DNA from: Gymnothorax reevesii
Lineage: Eukaryota > Chordata > Actinopteri > Anguilliformes > Muraenidae
NCBI GenBank assembly: GCA_029721435.1
Contig: CM056574.1
Coordinates: 1,792,001 to 1,856,000 of the forward strand
Length of the DNA: 64,000 bases
Direction of reading: 5' to 3'
Shown: piece by piece, positions 43,301 through 56,400 of the stretch
Numbering within the stretch: the first letter of the stretch is position 1
Layout of the letters: each line of letters begins with the position of its first letter
Program-made: the position numbers and the translations under genes
Notes under the pieces: generated by a model
What the model saw: only the letters and a program-made list of their open reading frames with translations
Databases searched by the model: none
Told to the model about the DNA's origin: nothing

Positions 43301-46300
43301 AATGTACTGGACGGCACCACATCATCTTCTTCTTTAGCCTTCTTGGCCATAGCACGAGTCACTGCGCAAGAAGGATACAGAGATGGGTCCTCATCTCCAT
43401 CTTCAGTGCTCGGCTGTGAAGTAAGATGCACAGGGGGAACTACTTTGCCCCCAGCCAGGTCATTGCCTAGCAACAGAGAAACACCCTTTATAGGTAGACT
43501 TGACACAAGTCCCACCTTTACCTGTCCTGTAACTAAATCTGACTTCAAGAATATAGAGCGCAGGGGTACAGATACAGTCCTCCCTTCAATACCTTCTACA
43601 AGTATGAAATCCCCTGAAGCGGTCTCATCACGTAACTCCAAGGAGTCCATCAACAAAAGTGACTGAGAAGCTCCAGTATCCCTTAGGATATATATGGGGA
43701 CAGGAGTAGTATGCTCATTCAGAGCCACAAATCCCTCTGACACAAATGGAAGAAATTCCTCCCTCACGAAGTCAGCTGTATCAGGCTTTTTAGCCCCACA
43801 AGAAGCAGGCAATTTAGCAGATTGGTTATCTACTACAGGGGTTTCTAAGCTTGTTTTCACAAAGGCATTTGGTTTGGTATCCTTTTCTTTTTCTTTTTTA
43901 GCTTTAAGGAACCAACAGTTAGTTGTAACATGACCAGATTTCTTGCAATAACTGCAAACTAGACCACTTTTGTCACTGTCAGCTTTCACACTTTGATCAG
44001 ACCTGTTACTGGATTTCTGAGCACCATCATCAGATTTGTCTTTGGGTGAGGAATCTTGGGTATCACCATAACCCTTTTTCTGAAATTGGGACCATCTATT
44101 ATTACTGCTAGACTGAAATTTGGACTTATGTGTGAGAACATATTCATCTGCAAATTTGGCAGCTGATTGCAAATTCAGTGCTTGCTTCTCATTAAGGTAG
44201 GTCTTAACATCATCTTTAACACAGTTCTTGAATTCTTCAACTAACACCATCTCTTTTAGTGAGTTGAAATCATCCTTGACCTCCATAGAAGTACACCAGC
44301 GCTCAAAGCAAACCTGCTTTTCATTAGCAAATTCAACATAAGTCTGATTTTCAGATTTCTTCAGACCTCTGAATTTCTGTCGGTAAGCCTCTGGAACCAA
44401 CTCATAAGCTCTCAAAATAACCTTTTTGACAACCTCATAATCAGAGGAATCATCTGCAGACAAAGCCGAATAGGCTTGTTGAGCTTTACCCTTGAGGACA
44501 GTTTGCAACATCAGAGGCCAGTGTTCCTTTGGCCACTGGCAACTCTTTGCTACCTTTTCAAAACACTGGAAATAGTTGTCAACATCCTTTTCCGAAAATG
44601 GAGGCACCAGTTTTACCTCCTGACTGGCACAAAATTTATTTTTAGTTTCAATTTTAATTTTTAGTTGCTCCATTTGGAGTCTTTCTTCTCTATCGAATTT
44701 CTCTAATTCAAAATCTCTCTGTCTTGCAAATTTTTCTAACTCAAATTCTCTTTGTTTTTCTTTTTCCTCCCTTTCTATTTTCTCTTCTCTTGCTAATTTT
44801 TCTAACTCAAACTGCCTTTGTTTTTCTTTTTCTTCCCTTTCTTTCTCTCTTTCTTCCCTCTCAAATTCTCTTTGCTTTTCTTTTTCCTCCCTTTCTTTTT
44901 CTCTTTCCTCCCTTTCAATCTCTAGCATTTTTAATTTAAGTTCCATTTCTATATTTGGATATTCCACTGGAAACTGTTCCAGATCTCCGGGTGCAAACAC
45001 ATTTTCATCAATGTAATATTCAACTATCTCTCGAGCCAGTCTTGCTTTTCGCATGGCTGGTTTCACCTCTGTCAGCTCTAAATGTCTGCAAATTTCTAGC
45101 AGTTCTGTCTTTTTAAAAGACTTCAAAACCCCTACGGTTGGTGATGCCAAGAAATCATCCATTGCTGTTGTCAATATATATGTATTCAATTAAAAAAAAT
45201 CAATTTTACAATTTGAAATGTTAGATTTTCAATAAATTACTCACAAAATGGTCTATCCCGGATGAGCCCCCAATTTGTTATGGCCCCAATTTGTTATTAC
45301 ATTTATAACACAACAGCAACAGCAAGGGATGACAGACACAGTTTTAAAAACCTCAACACATTTAATTAACAAACACCATAACAACTAACTAACCTAAAGA
45401 CCAAGATTGAATTATGTACAAAACATAAATATTTACAATCCCTTTTCGTGGGGGTGGCTTGGTGATGTCCTGGATGATGAAAATGCTCAAACACAGGCAA
45501 AGAAATCCACAAAAGAAACGTCACAGGTCTTGAACAGAATGGCAGGTCTGGTCATCTTTTTGCAATTTCTCCTACTCTTTTACTGTCTCAGTTCTTTTCC
45601 TTATATACTCTTTTGCAGACCCCACCCACATTTAGACCTCTTTTTTTTAATTTTCTGAGACTTGCCCCAGACATGTCCAGGACATGTCTCAACATGACTC
45701 CAGTCTGAGCTTAACAAAAAAAAGGTAAATACTGCCATCTAGTGGCCTATATTCACATTACAATTCGCACAGTGTTGAGGTGTGTAAGGGCAGTGGAGAG
45801 GTGTGTTAGGGCAGTGTTGAGGTGTGGTAGGGCAGTGTTGAGGTGTGTTAGGACAGTGTTGAGATGTGGTAGGGCAGTGCTGGGATGCGTTAGGGCAGTG
45901 TTGATGTGTGTAAGGGCAATGTTGAGGTGTGATAGAGCAGTGTTGAAGTGTGATAGCGCTGTGTTGAGGTGTGTAAGGCAGTGTTGAGGTGTGATAGCGC
46001 TGTGTTGAGGTGTGTAAGGGCAGTGTTTAGGTGTGATAGAGCAGTGTTGAGGTATGTTAGTGCAGTGTTGAGGTGTGTAAGGGCAGTGTTGAAGTGTGAT
46101 AGCGCTGTGTTGAGGTGTGTAAGGGCTGTGTTGAGATGTGGTAGGGCAGTGTTGGGATGTGTTAGGGTAGTGTTGATGTGTGTAAGGGCAGTGTTGAGGT
46201 GTGATAGAGCAGTGTTGAAGTGTGATAGCGCTGTGTTGAGGTGTGTAAGGGCAGTGTTGAGGTGTGATAGCGCTGTGTTGAGGTATGTAAGGGCAGTGTT

Positions 46301-47416
46301 GAGGTGTGATAGAGCAGTGTTGAGGTATGTTAGTGCAGTTTTGAGGTGTGTAAGGGCAGTGTTGAGGTATGTTAGTGCAGTGTTGAGGTGTGTGACGGCA
46401 ATGTTGAGGTGTGGCAGGGCAATGTTGAGGTATGTTAGGACAGTGTTGAGGTGTGTTAGGACAGTGTTGAGATGTGGTAGGGCAGTGCTGGGATGTGTTA
46501 GGGCAGTGTTGATGTGTGTAAGGGCAATGTTGAGGTGTAATAGAGCAGTGTTGAAGTGTGATAGCGCTGTGTTGAGGTGTGTAAGGGCAATGTTGAGGTG
46601 TGATAGAGCAGTGTTGAAGTGTGATAGCGCTGTGTTGAGGTGTGTAAGGGCAGTGTTGAGGTATGTTAGCGCAGTGTTGAGGTGTTTGACGGCAATGCTG
46701 AGGTGTGGCAGGGCAATGTTGAGGTATATTAGGACAGTGTTGAGGTGTGTTAGGACAGTGTAGAGGTGTGGTAGGGCAACGTTGCGCTGTGTTAGGACAG
46801 TGTAGAGGTGTGGTAGGGCAGTGTTGAGATGTGTTAGCACAGTGTTGAGGAGTGTTAGGGCAGTGTTGAGGTGTGATAGGACAGTGTTGAGGTGTGTTAG
46901 GGGAGTGTTGAGATGTGTTAGCACAGAGTTGAGGTATGTTAGGACAGTGTAGAGGTGTGGTAGGGCAGAGTTGAGGTGTGTTAGGACAGTGTTAAGGTGT
47001 AGTAGGGCAGTGCTGTGGTGTGGTAGGGCAGTGTCAGGATCTGTTAGCGTAGTGTTGAGGTGTGTTAGAGGAGTGTTGAGATGTGTTAGCACAGAGTTGA
47101 GGTATGTTAGGACAGTGTAGAGGTGTGGTAGGGCAGTGTTGAGATGTGTTAGCGCAGTGTTGAGGTGTGTTAGCGCAATGTTTTTTGTTTCAATGTTTTA
47201 TTAAGAGCAGAAACTACATAATGAAATACAAAAAGCAAGTATTGCCCTATTGTTTTTTCCTGAAACATATCAGGAACAATGAGCATTGTCTCTGTATAAA
47301 AAAAAATACATGTAAACATAAGTATTATCCAAAATAAGACAATAAACTGTCATATTATGCTGACACCGTCTGGTTGTCGGTAAAGGATTACTAAAGTAAA
47401 ACTATGTTATCATATT

Positions 47417-47447
<31 letters not shown>

Positions 47448-50400
47448 GAAATAAGATGAAAAAGAGTAACACAGATAGAAATAAATACATACCTAATCAA
47501 ATGAGATAGATAAATTAATGGCAAAAAATAAAAAATAAAGATGCACAAATAAATTAATCAAAGAAGAAGGGTAAAGGGGGGATTAGTCTGGGGGCAAAAT
47601 TGGTATGGAATTAAAATAGTTTATGAGAGAACTCCATTTCAAAGAGAATATATTGGAACGGCCTTTCACTGCACAACGTATCTTCTCTAATTTGAGAAAG
47701 AACATAACATCCTTGAGCCCGAGAGATATAGATGGGGGTTTGGGAGAGTTCCAGAGGAGTAAAATGCGGCGTCTTGCCAGAAGAGAAGTAAAAGCTAAAA
47801 CTTCTGATTGTAATGGATTAATGCCAAGCTGTACCAGTGAGATCCCAAAAATAGCAATAAAAGGGTCTGTCTTTATTTGGGAGCCTAGAACCTTTGTCAA
47901 TCATAAAAAAATCGGCCCAAAATTTGTGTAATATGGGACAGAAAAAGAACATATGACTTAAATGACAAGCGGAGGCATGGCATCTATGACACTGGTCTGG
48001 AACATTAAGATATATTTCAGACAGTCTGGATTTGCTGAAATGGGCTCTGTGCAATACTTTAAACTGTATGTTAGTGCAATGTTGAGGTGTATTAGGGCAG
48101 TGTTGAGGTGTGGTTGAGCAGTGTTGAGGTGTGTTAAGGCATTGTTGAGGTGTGATAGAGCAGTGTTGAGGTGTGGTAGGGCAGTGTTGAGGTGTGTTAG
48201 GGCAGCGTTGAGGTGTGATAGGACAGTGCTGAGGTGTGGTCGAGCCGTGTTGAGGTGTGTTAAGGCATTGTTGATGTGTGGTAGAGCAGAGCAGAGGTGT
48301 GTTAGGACAGTGTTGAGGTGTGATAGGACAGTGAGGTGTGTTAGGACAGTGTTGAGATGTGTTAGCGCAGTGTTGAAGTGCGTAAGGGCAGTGTTGAGGT
48401 GTGTTAGGACAGTGTTGAGGTGTGATAGGGCAGTGTTGAGATGTGTTAGGGCTGTGTTGAGGTGTGATAGGACAGTGTTGAGGTGTGATAGGACAGTGAG
48501 GTGTGTTCGGACAGTGTTGAGATGTGTTAGCGCAGTGTTGAAGTGCGTAAGGGCAGTGTTGAGGTGTGTTAGGACAGTGTTGAGGTGTGGTAGGGCAGTG
48601 TTGAGATGTGTTAGGGCTGTGTTGAGGTGTGATAGGACAGTGTTGAGGTGTGATAAGACAGTGAGGTGTGTTAGGACAGTGTTGAGATGTGTTAGCGCAG
48701 GGTTGAAGTGCATAATGGCAGTGTTGAGGTGTGTTAGGACAGTGTTGAGGTGTGGTTGGGCGGTGTTGAGATGTGCTAAAGCAGTGTTGAGATGTGTTAG
48801 GGCTGTACTGAGGTGTGTCAGGACAGTGTTGAGGTGTAGTAAGGCATTGTTGAGGTGTGGTAGGACAGTGTTGAGATGTGTTAGAGCACTGTTGCGGTGT
48901 GTTAGCACAGTGTTAAGGTGTGTTAGCGCAGTGTTGAGGTGTGGTAAGGAAGTGTTGAGGTGTGCTAGCGCAGTGATCTGTTTGTAAGGGCAGTATTGAG
49001 GTGTGTAAGGGTATTGTTGAGGTGTGTAAGGGCAGTGTTGAGGTGTGTTAGGGCAGTTTTAAGGTGTGTTAAGGCAGTGTGAAGGTGTGTTAGGGCAGTG
49101 TTGAGGTGTGGTAGGGAAGTGTTGAGATGTGCTAGCGCAGTGATCTGGTGTGTAAGGGCAGTATTGAGGTGTGTAAGGGTAGTGTTGAGGTATGTTAGGG
49201 CAGTGTTAACGTGTGTTAGCGCAGTGTTAAGGTCTGTCAGAGCAGTGTTGAGGTGTGGTAGGGAAGTGTTAAGGTGTGCTAGCACAGTGAGCTATTGTGT
49301 AAGGGCAGTATTGAGGTTTGTTAGGGCCGTGTCGAGATGTGTTAGGGCAGAGTTAGGATGTGTTAGGACAGTGCTGAGGTGTGGTAGGGCAGTTTTGAGC
49401 TGTGTAAGGGCAGTGATGAGGTATGGTAAGGTAGTGTTGAGGTGTGGTAGGGTAACATTAAGGTGTGTTAGGACAGTGTTGGGGTGTGCTGGGGCAGTGT
49501 TGAGGTGTGTTACGCCAGTGTTGAGGTGTGGTAGGGCAATGTTAAGATGTGTGAGGGCAGTGTTGAGGCGTGGTAGATCAGTGTTGAGGTGTGTTTCGAC
49601 AGTATTGAGGTGTGGTAGAGTAGTGTTGAGGTGTGTTAGCACAGTCTTGCGGTGTGGTAGGACAGTGCTGAGGTGCAGTAGAGCAGTGTTGAGGTGTGGT
49701 AGGGCAGTGCTGAGGTGTGACAGGGCAATGTTGAGGTGTGTTAGCGCAGTGTTGAGGTGTGGTTGAGCAGTGTTGAGGTGTTGAGGTGTGATAGAGCAGT
49801 GTTGAGGTGTGGTAGGGCAGTGTTGAGGTGTGTGAGGTGTGTTAGGGCAGCGTTGAGGTGTGATAGGACAGTGCTCAGGTGTGGTAGAGCAGTGTTGAGG
49901 TGTCTTAAGGCATTGTTGATGTGTGGTAGAGCAGTTTTGAGGAGTGGTAGGACAGTGTTGAGGTGTGTTAGCACAGTGTTGAGGTGTGATAGGACAGTGA
50001 GGTGTCTTAGGACAGTGTTGAGATGTGTTAGGGCAGTGTTGAAGTGCATAAGGGCAGTGTTGAGGTGTGTTAGGGCTGCGCTGACGTGTGTTAGGGCAGT
50101 GTTGGGGTGTGTCTGGACAGTGTTGAAATGTGGTAGGGCAGTGTTGAGATGTGTGAGGGCAGTGTTGAGGTGTAGTAAGGCATTGTTGAGGTGTGGTAGG
50201 ACAGTGTTGAGATGTGTTAGAGCAGTGTTGAGGTGTGTTAGCGCAGTGTTCAGGTCTGTAAGGGTAGTGTTTAGGTGTGTTAGAGCAGTGTTAAGGTGTG
50301 TTAGCGCAGTGTTGAGGTGTGTTAGAGCAGTGTTGAGGTGTGGTAGGGAAGTTTTGAGGTGTGCTAGCGCAGTGATCTGTTGTGTAAGGGCAGTATTGAG

Positions 50401-53400
50401 GTGTGCTTGGGCAGTGTTACGGAGTGATAGGGTAGTGTTGAGGTGTGTCAGCGCAGAGTTGAGGTGTGATAGGACAGTGTTAAGGTGTGGTATAGCGGTG
50501 TTCAGGTGTAGGACATCAGTGTTGAGGTGTGTTAGGACAGTGTTGAGGTGTGGTAGGGCAGTGTTGACCTGTGTTAGGGCAGTGATGAGGTATGGTAAGG
50601 CAGTGTTGAGGTGTGATAAGGCAACATTAAGGTGTGTTAGGACAGTGTTGCGGTGTGCTGGGGCAGTGTTAAGATGTGTGAGGGCAGTGCTGAGGTGTGT
50701 TAGGATGGTGTTGAAGTGTGTTAGATCAGCTTTGAGATTTGTTAGCGCAGTGTTAAGATCTGTGAGGGCAGTGTTGAGGCGTGGTAGAGCAGTGGTGAGG
50801 TTTGTTACGACAGTGTTGAGGTGTGGTAGAGCAGTGTTGAGGTGTGTTAGCACAGTGTTGAGGTGTGGTAGGACAGTGTTGAGGTGTGGTTGGGCAGTCT
50901 TGAGGTGTGATAGGGCAATGTATAGGTGTGATAGGGAAGCGTTGAGGTGTGTTAGGGCAGTATTGAGGTGTGGTAGGACAGTGTTGAGGTGTGATTGGGC
51001 AGTGTTGAGGTGCGTTAGTGCAGTGTTAAGGTGTGGTAGGGCAGTGTTGAGGTGTGATAGGGCAGTTTTGAAGTGCGTTAGGGCAGGATTGAGGTGTGGT
51101 AGGGCAGTGTTGAGATGCGTTAGGGCAGTGTTGAGGTGTATTAGGGAAGTGTTGAGGTGTGATAGGACAGTGTTGAGGTGTGCTAGGGTAGTATTGAGGT
51201 GTGTAAGCACAGTGTGGAAGTGTGGCAGGGCAGTGTTGAGCTGTGTTAGGGCAGTGATGAGGTATGGTAGGGAAATGATGAGGTGTGTTAGAACAGCTTT
51301 GAGATGTGTTAGTGCAGTGTTGAGGAGTGTTAAGACAGTGTTGAGTTGTTAGAGCAGTGCTGAGGTGTGTTAGGACAGTGTTGAGGTGTGGTAGGGCAGT
51401 GTTAAGATGCTTCAGGGCAGTGTTGAGGTGTGTTAGAACAGCTTTGCGATGTGTTAGCGCAGTGTTGAGGTGCAGTAGGGCAGTGGTGTGGTGTCTTACG
51501 ACAGTGTTGAGTTGTGATAGGGCAGTGTTGAGGTGTGTGAGGGCAGTGTTGAGGTGTGGTAGGGCAGTGTTGAGGTGTATTAGAGCAGTGCTGAGGTGTG
51601 ATAGGGCAGTGTTGAGGTGTGTGAGGGCAGTGTTGAGGTGTGGTAGGGCAGTGTTGAGGTGTATTAGAGCAGTGCTGAGGTGTGGTAGGGCAGTGTTGAG
51701 ATGTGTTAGTGCAGTGTTGAGGTCTGTTAGCGCAGTGTTGAGGTGTGTTAGAGCAGTGTTGCGGCGTATTAGTGCAGTGCTGAGGTGTGGTAGGGCAGTG
51801 TTGAGGTGTGATAGGACAGTGTAGAGGTGTGGTAGGGCAGTGTTGAGGTGTGATAGGCCAGTGTTGAGGTGTGGTAGGACAGTGCTGAGGTGTGTAAGAA
51901 CAGCTTTGAGGTGTATTAGTGCAGTGTAGAGGTGCGTTAGCACAGTGTTGAGGTGTGTTAGGACAGTTTTGAGGTGTGTTAGGACAGTGTAGAGGTGTGG
52001 TAGGGCAGTGTTGAGGTGTGATAGGACAGCGTAGAGGTGTGGTAGGGCAGTGTTGAGGTGTGATAGGACAGTGTTGAGGTGTGGTAGGGTAGTGTTGAGG
52101 TGTGGTAGGGCAGTGTTGGGGTGGGGTAGGACAGTGCTGAGGTGTGTAAGAACAGCTTTGAGGTGTATTAGTGCAGTGTAGAGGTGCGTTAGCGCAGTGT
52201 TGAGGTGTGTTAGGACAGTGTTGAGGTGTGATAGGACAGTGTAGAGGTGTGGTAGGACAGTGTAGAGGTGTGGTAGGGCAGTGTTGAGGTGTGATAGGCC
52301 AGTGTTGAGGTGTGTTAGGACAGTGTAGAGGTGTGGTAGGGCAGTGTTGAGGTGTGTTAGGACAGTGTAGAGGTGTGTTAGGACAGTGTAGAGGTGTGGT
52401 AGGGCAGTGTTGAGGTGTGATAGGCCAGTGTTGAGGTGTGATAGGACAGTGTAGAGGTGTGGTAGGGCAGTGTTGAGGTGTGATAGGCCAGTGTAGAGGT
52501 GTGTTAGGACAGTGTAGAGGTGTGATAGGACAGTGTAGAGGTGTGGTAGGGCAGTGTTGAGGTGTGATAGGCCAGTGTTGAGGTGTGTTAGGACAGTGTA
52601 GAGGTGTGATAGGACAGTGTAGAGGTGTGTTCGGACAGTGTAGAGGTGTGATAGGACAGTGTAGAGGTGTGGTAGGGCAGTGGTGAGGTGGGATAGGACA
52701 GGGTAGAGGTGTGTTAGGACAGTGTTGAGGTGTGATAGGCCAGTGTTGAGGTGTGTTAGGACAGTGTAGAGGTGTGTTCGGACAGTGTAGAGGTGTGATA
52801 GGACAGTGTAGAGGTGTGGTAGGGCAGTGTTGAGGTGTGATAGGACAGTGTAGAGGTGTGTTAGGACAGTGTAGAGGTGTTCGGACAGTGTAGAGGTGTG
52901 ATAGGACAGTGTAGAGGTGTGATAGGACAGTGTAGAGGTGTGGTAGGGCAGTGTAGAGGTGTGTTAGGACAGTGTAGAGGTGTGGTAGGGCAGTGTTGAG
53001 GTGTGATAGGCCAGTGTTGAGGTGTGTTAGGACAGTGTAGAGGTGTGTTAGGACAGTGTAGAGGTGTGTTAGGACAGTGTAGAGGTGTGGTAGGGCAGTG
53101 TTGAGGTGTGTTAGGACAGTGTAGAGGTGTGTTAGGACAGTGTAGAGGTGTGTTAGGACAGTGTAGAGGTGTGGTAGGGCAGTGTTGAGGTGTGATAGGC
53201 CAGTGTTGAGGTGTGTTAGGACAGTGTAGAGGTGTGCTCAGGTGCTTTACTTGTTCTTTGAGCAGCAGAGCCATGCGGTCGCACATCTGGTTTCCATCGA
53301 TGGACGTGAGGGCAATGTACAGGAAGAGGCCGTACAGCACGGGTTTGGGGATCCACTGCAGCGGCACCGGCAGGAGGAACACTGACACCCCGATAAAGAT

Positions 53401-56400
53401 GTTCGCCACTAAAGACGTCAGACGGGTCTCCTTCACACTCACAATCCTGCAGGAACACAGGAGAACACATGTACACAAGCACAAACACACACGCATGCGC
53501 GCACACACACACACACACGCACACACACACACACACACACACAGGCGTAGAAAGGAAGAATCATCTGTGACACATGAAATGAAACTACATTAAAACATTT
53601 CTATCACAGCTTGTCCAACAAAGCCCAATTACCACTGTCCACACGGATCGACAGCAGAGTGAGCTGTGAGGCTGAAATCAGAGGCACAAAATATCCCTTT
53701 AACCAATAATTACTCTTCACTCATTTACAATCACTTTCTTGGATTTGCATGTTTTCCAGCAATTTCAATAATCCATTAGCAGTTAAACACATCACTTCCC
53801 TCTTGAAACAATGTTGCAGTGATTACACTGAAAATTCAGTGAAGAGAAGGGTTTATTCTTCTCACAAAAACCTGCTCCGTTCACTTCTTTTTGATTTTAG
53901 TACATCCTACACGTTGCTTTGTGATTCTTTTCAGGAAACAAAACTAAAATTAGCATTAAGTATCCAGAACTGAATAACACTGATTGACATGCAATTTCAA
54001 ATCAAAATGACATGTTTTATCTGTCGACACGATCGAGGAGAACAGGCCACGCGTTGATTGTGCATCGTGCTGGTGAAGTTAATGTCATGTCCATTTACAA
54101 AAGACTGACAGCAGGTGAAGACCAATCATTTGTCTAAAGGGATGCTCTGTGCCTCCCCTATTTCCAGCCAAACAGCCGCCACTAATCCGCAGAACATCAA
54201 TCTATAAAACCATACGCACGTGTGTAAACCTCACACATCACCACACAAACAGACGGTCCTCAGATTTCCTTCAGCTTCAACAAATCAACTGTAAGGCGCA
54301 TTTTTTGTACCTTATTTCCAGAAATGTTGAGAAACTGAGCAAAAACTAAATAAGAATAGAATGCAATGATTTGACAAGCATTTAAACTCAAGGTTTAATT
54401 TAAAACTGAACAAAAACAAATATCAGTCATCAATATTGAGAAAGTTTCAAGATATTTAAAAAATACAGCTAAAAAAAAAATGTAAGTGTTTGGGAACAGA
54501 TGAGAACAACAGCTGTAGCTTTGAAAACTTAGTGTTTTCCCTTTCTTGCTTCATGTAGGATTTCAGCTGCTTTAGACTTTGCAGCCTCCTTTATCATGTT
54601 TTTGTTCAGACAGCGGCAAATATTTCCAGTGGGTGACAAGTCTGGACTGCAGACAGGCCAGTTAAGCACCCGTTCCATCTTAAATGAACTCAGGAGAGGG
54701 TAGAAGTGTATCTGAAACTGGTTTTCATCAGGCAGAGATTTAACTTGCATTTGTGGATGCAACAACAAACTGTGTACACTGACAATTGTCCACAGAAGTG
54801 TTCCTGAGCACATGCATTAATTTCCGCAAGCGAATCCTGTGTGTTTTTAAAGCAGTGACGCATAAGGGCCTGAAGATCACCGCCGTTCAATATCCGTTTG
54901 CATTCAGATTTCTCTCGTTTCTCTGAATCTTTTAACGATTTTATGTGGTATGGCGTGCAAAATCCGCGAACCCTCTGAAACTCTCTTTACATTGAAAAAA
55001 TGTATTCTAAAATTGTTGAACTATTTGCTGATGCAGTCTTTCACAGAGTGATGAAACCCTTGATATCTTTACTTCTGAAAGACTTTTTACACCCAATCAT
55101 GTCACTGACCAGTTGCCGATTCACCTAATTAGCTGTGAAATTTTGTTCTCTGTGTATTTTTTTTAGCATCGTACAACTTTCACAGTCTTTTGTTTGCGTG
55201 TACTACTCCTGGGTGGTGTTTCTGTGTTGCGCTCACGTCTCATAAAGATGGCCGCCCTCCACGCGCTGCTCCACGTAGGCCAGCTGCCGTACGTGCAGAG
55301 TGGAGTGGGGGAAAGCAGCGTGCATCCATGGCAACCCCAACACCGACATCAGGATGTTAATGAGGCCAGAGAGCATCAGGTCCCAGTGATACGCCGTCCC
55401 TTTTAATAACCTACAAATATAAACACACACACACACACACACACAACATCAGGTCCCAGTGATATAGAGTAACTCTTGATAACCTACAAATATAAACACA
55501 CATTACGCACACACACACACGCACACACACAGCGTGTGTACAGTGTACACATGCAGTGTAGTGTTTACTATGTAGTGCATGCTGTGTAGTGTTTACTGTG
55601 TTGTGGATGCTGTGTACTTGTTGACAGTGTAGTGCATGCTGTGTAGTGTTTACAGTGTAGTGCATGCTGTGTAGTGTTTACTGTGTAGTGCATGCTGTGA
55701 AGTGTTTACTGTGGATTGCATGCTGTGTAGTGTTTACTGTGTAGTGCATGCTGTGTAGTGATTACTGTGTAGTGCATGCAGTGTAGAGTTCACTGTGTAG
55801 TGCATGCTGTGTAGTGTTTACTGTGTAGTGCATGCTGTGTAGTGTTTACTGTGTAGTGCATGCTGTGTAGTGTTTACTGTGTAGTGCATGCTGTATAGTG
55901 TTTACTGTGTTGTGCATGCTGTGTAGTGTTAACTGAGTAGTGCATGCTGTGTACTGTTGACAGTGGAGTGCATGCAGTGTAGTGTTTACTGTAGTGCATA
56001 CAGTGTCGTGTCTACTGTGTAGTGTTTACTGTGTAGTGCATGCTGTGTAGTGTTTACTGTGTAATGTATGCTGTGTAGCGTTTACTGTGTAGTGCATGCT
56101 GTGTAGTGTTAACTGAGTAGTGCATGCTGTGTAGTGTTTACTGTGTAGTGCATGCTGCGTAGTGTTTACTGTGTAGTGCATGCTGTGTAGTGTTAACTGA
56201 GTAGTGCATGCTGCGTAGTGTTTACTGTGTAGTGCATGCTGCGTAGTGTTTACTGTGTAGTGCATGCTGCGTAGTGTTTACTGTAGTGCATGCAGTGTCG
56301 TGTCTACTGTGTAGTGCATGCTGTGTAGTGTCTACTGTGTAGTGCATGCTATGTAGTGTCTACTGTGTAGTGCATGCTGTGTAGTGTTTACTGTGTAGTG

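Larger units (their letters stand above)
39744..45762 (-). mobile_element. Gmr1-like Ty3/gypsy retrotransposon, copy 2, degraded, in SLC4A11 intron
   Basis: LTRs at 45276-45762 (5') and 39744-40228 (3') differ from each other at about eight sites plus a 2-bp indel, and are flanked by the duplication ATTC (39740-39743, 45763-45766). The element reads in the same direction as SLC4A11. The internal region matches copy 1 closely, but the frame is broken at three places. It is therefore older than copy 1 and cannot make its own enzymes. Its right edge abuts the 21-bp satellite. Confidence 0.94.

Noticed and set aside
45890..51943. Very long open frames (up to about 530 codons) with CVRAVLR or LNTALTH heptads
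   Set aside because: They are 21-bp satellite read in frame on both strands. There is no domain or start context, and the region is intron of SLC4A11.
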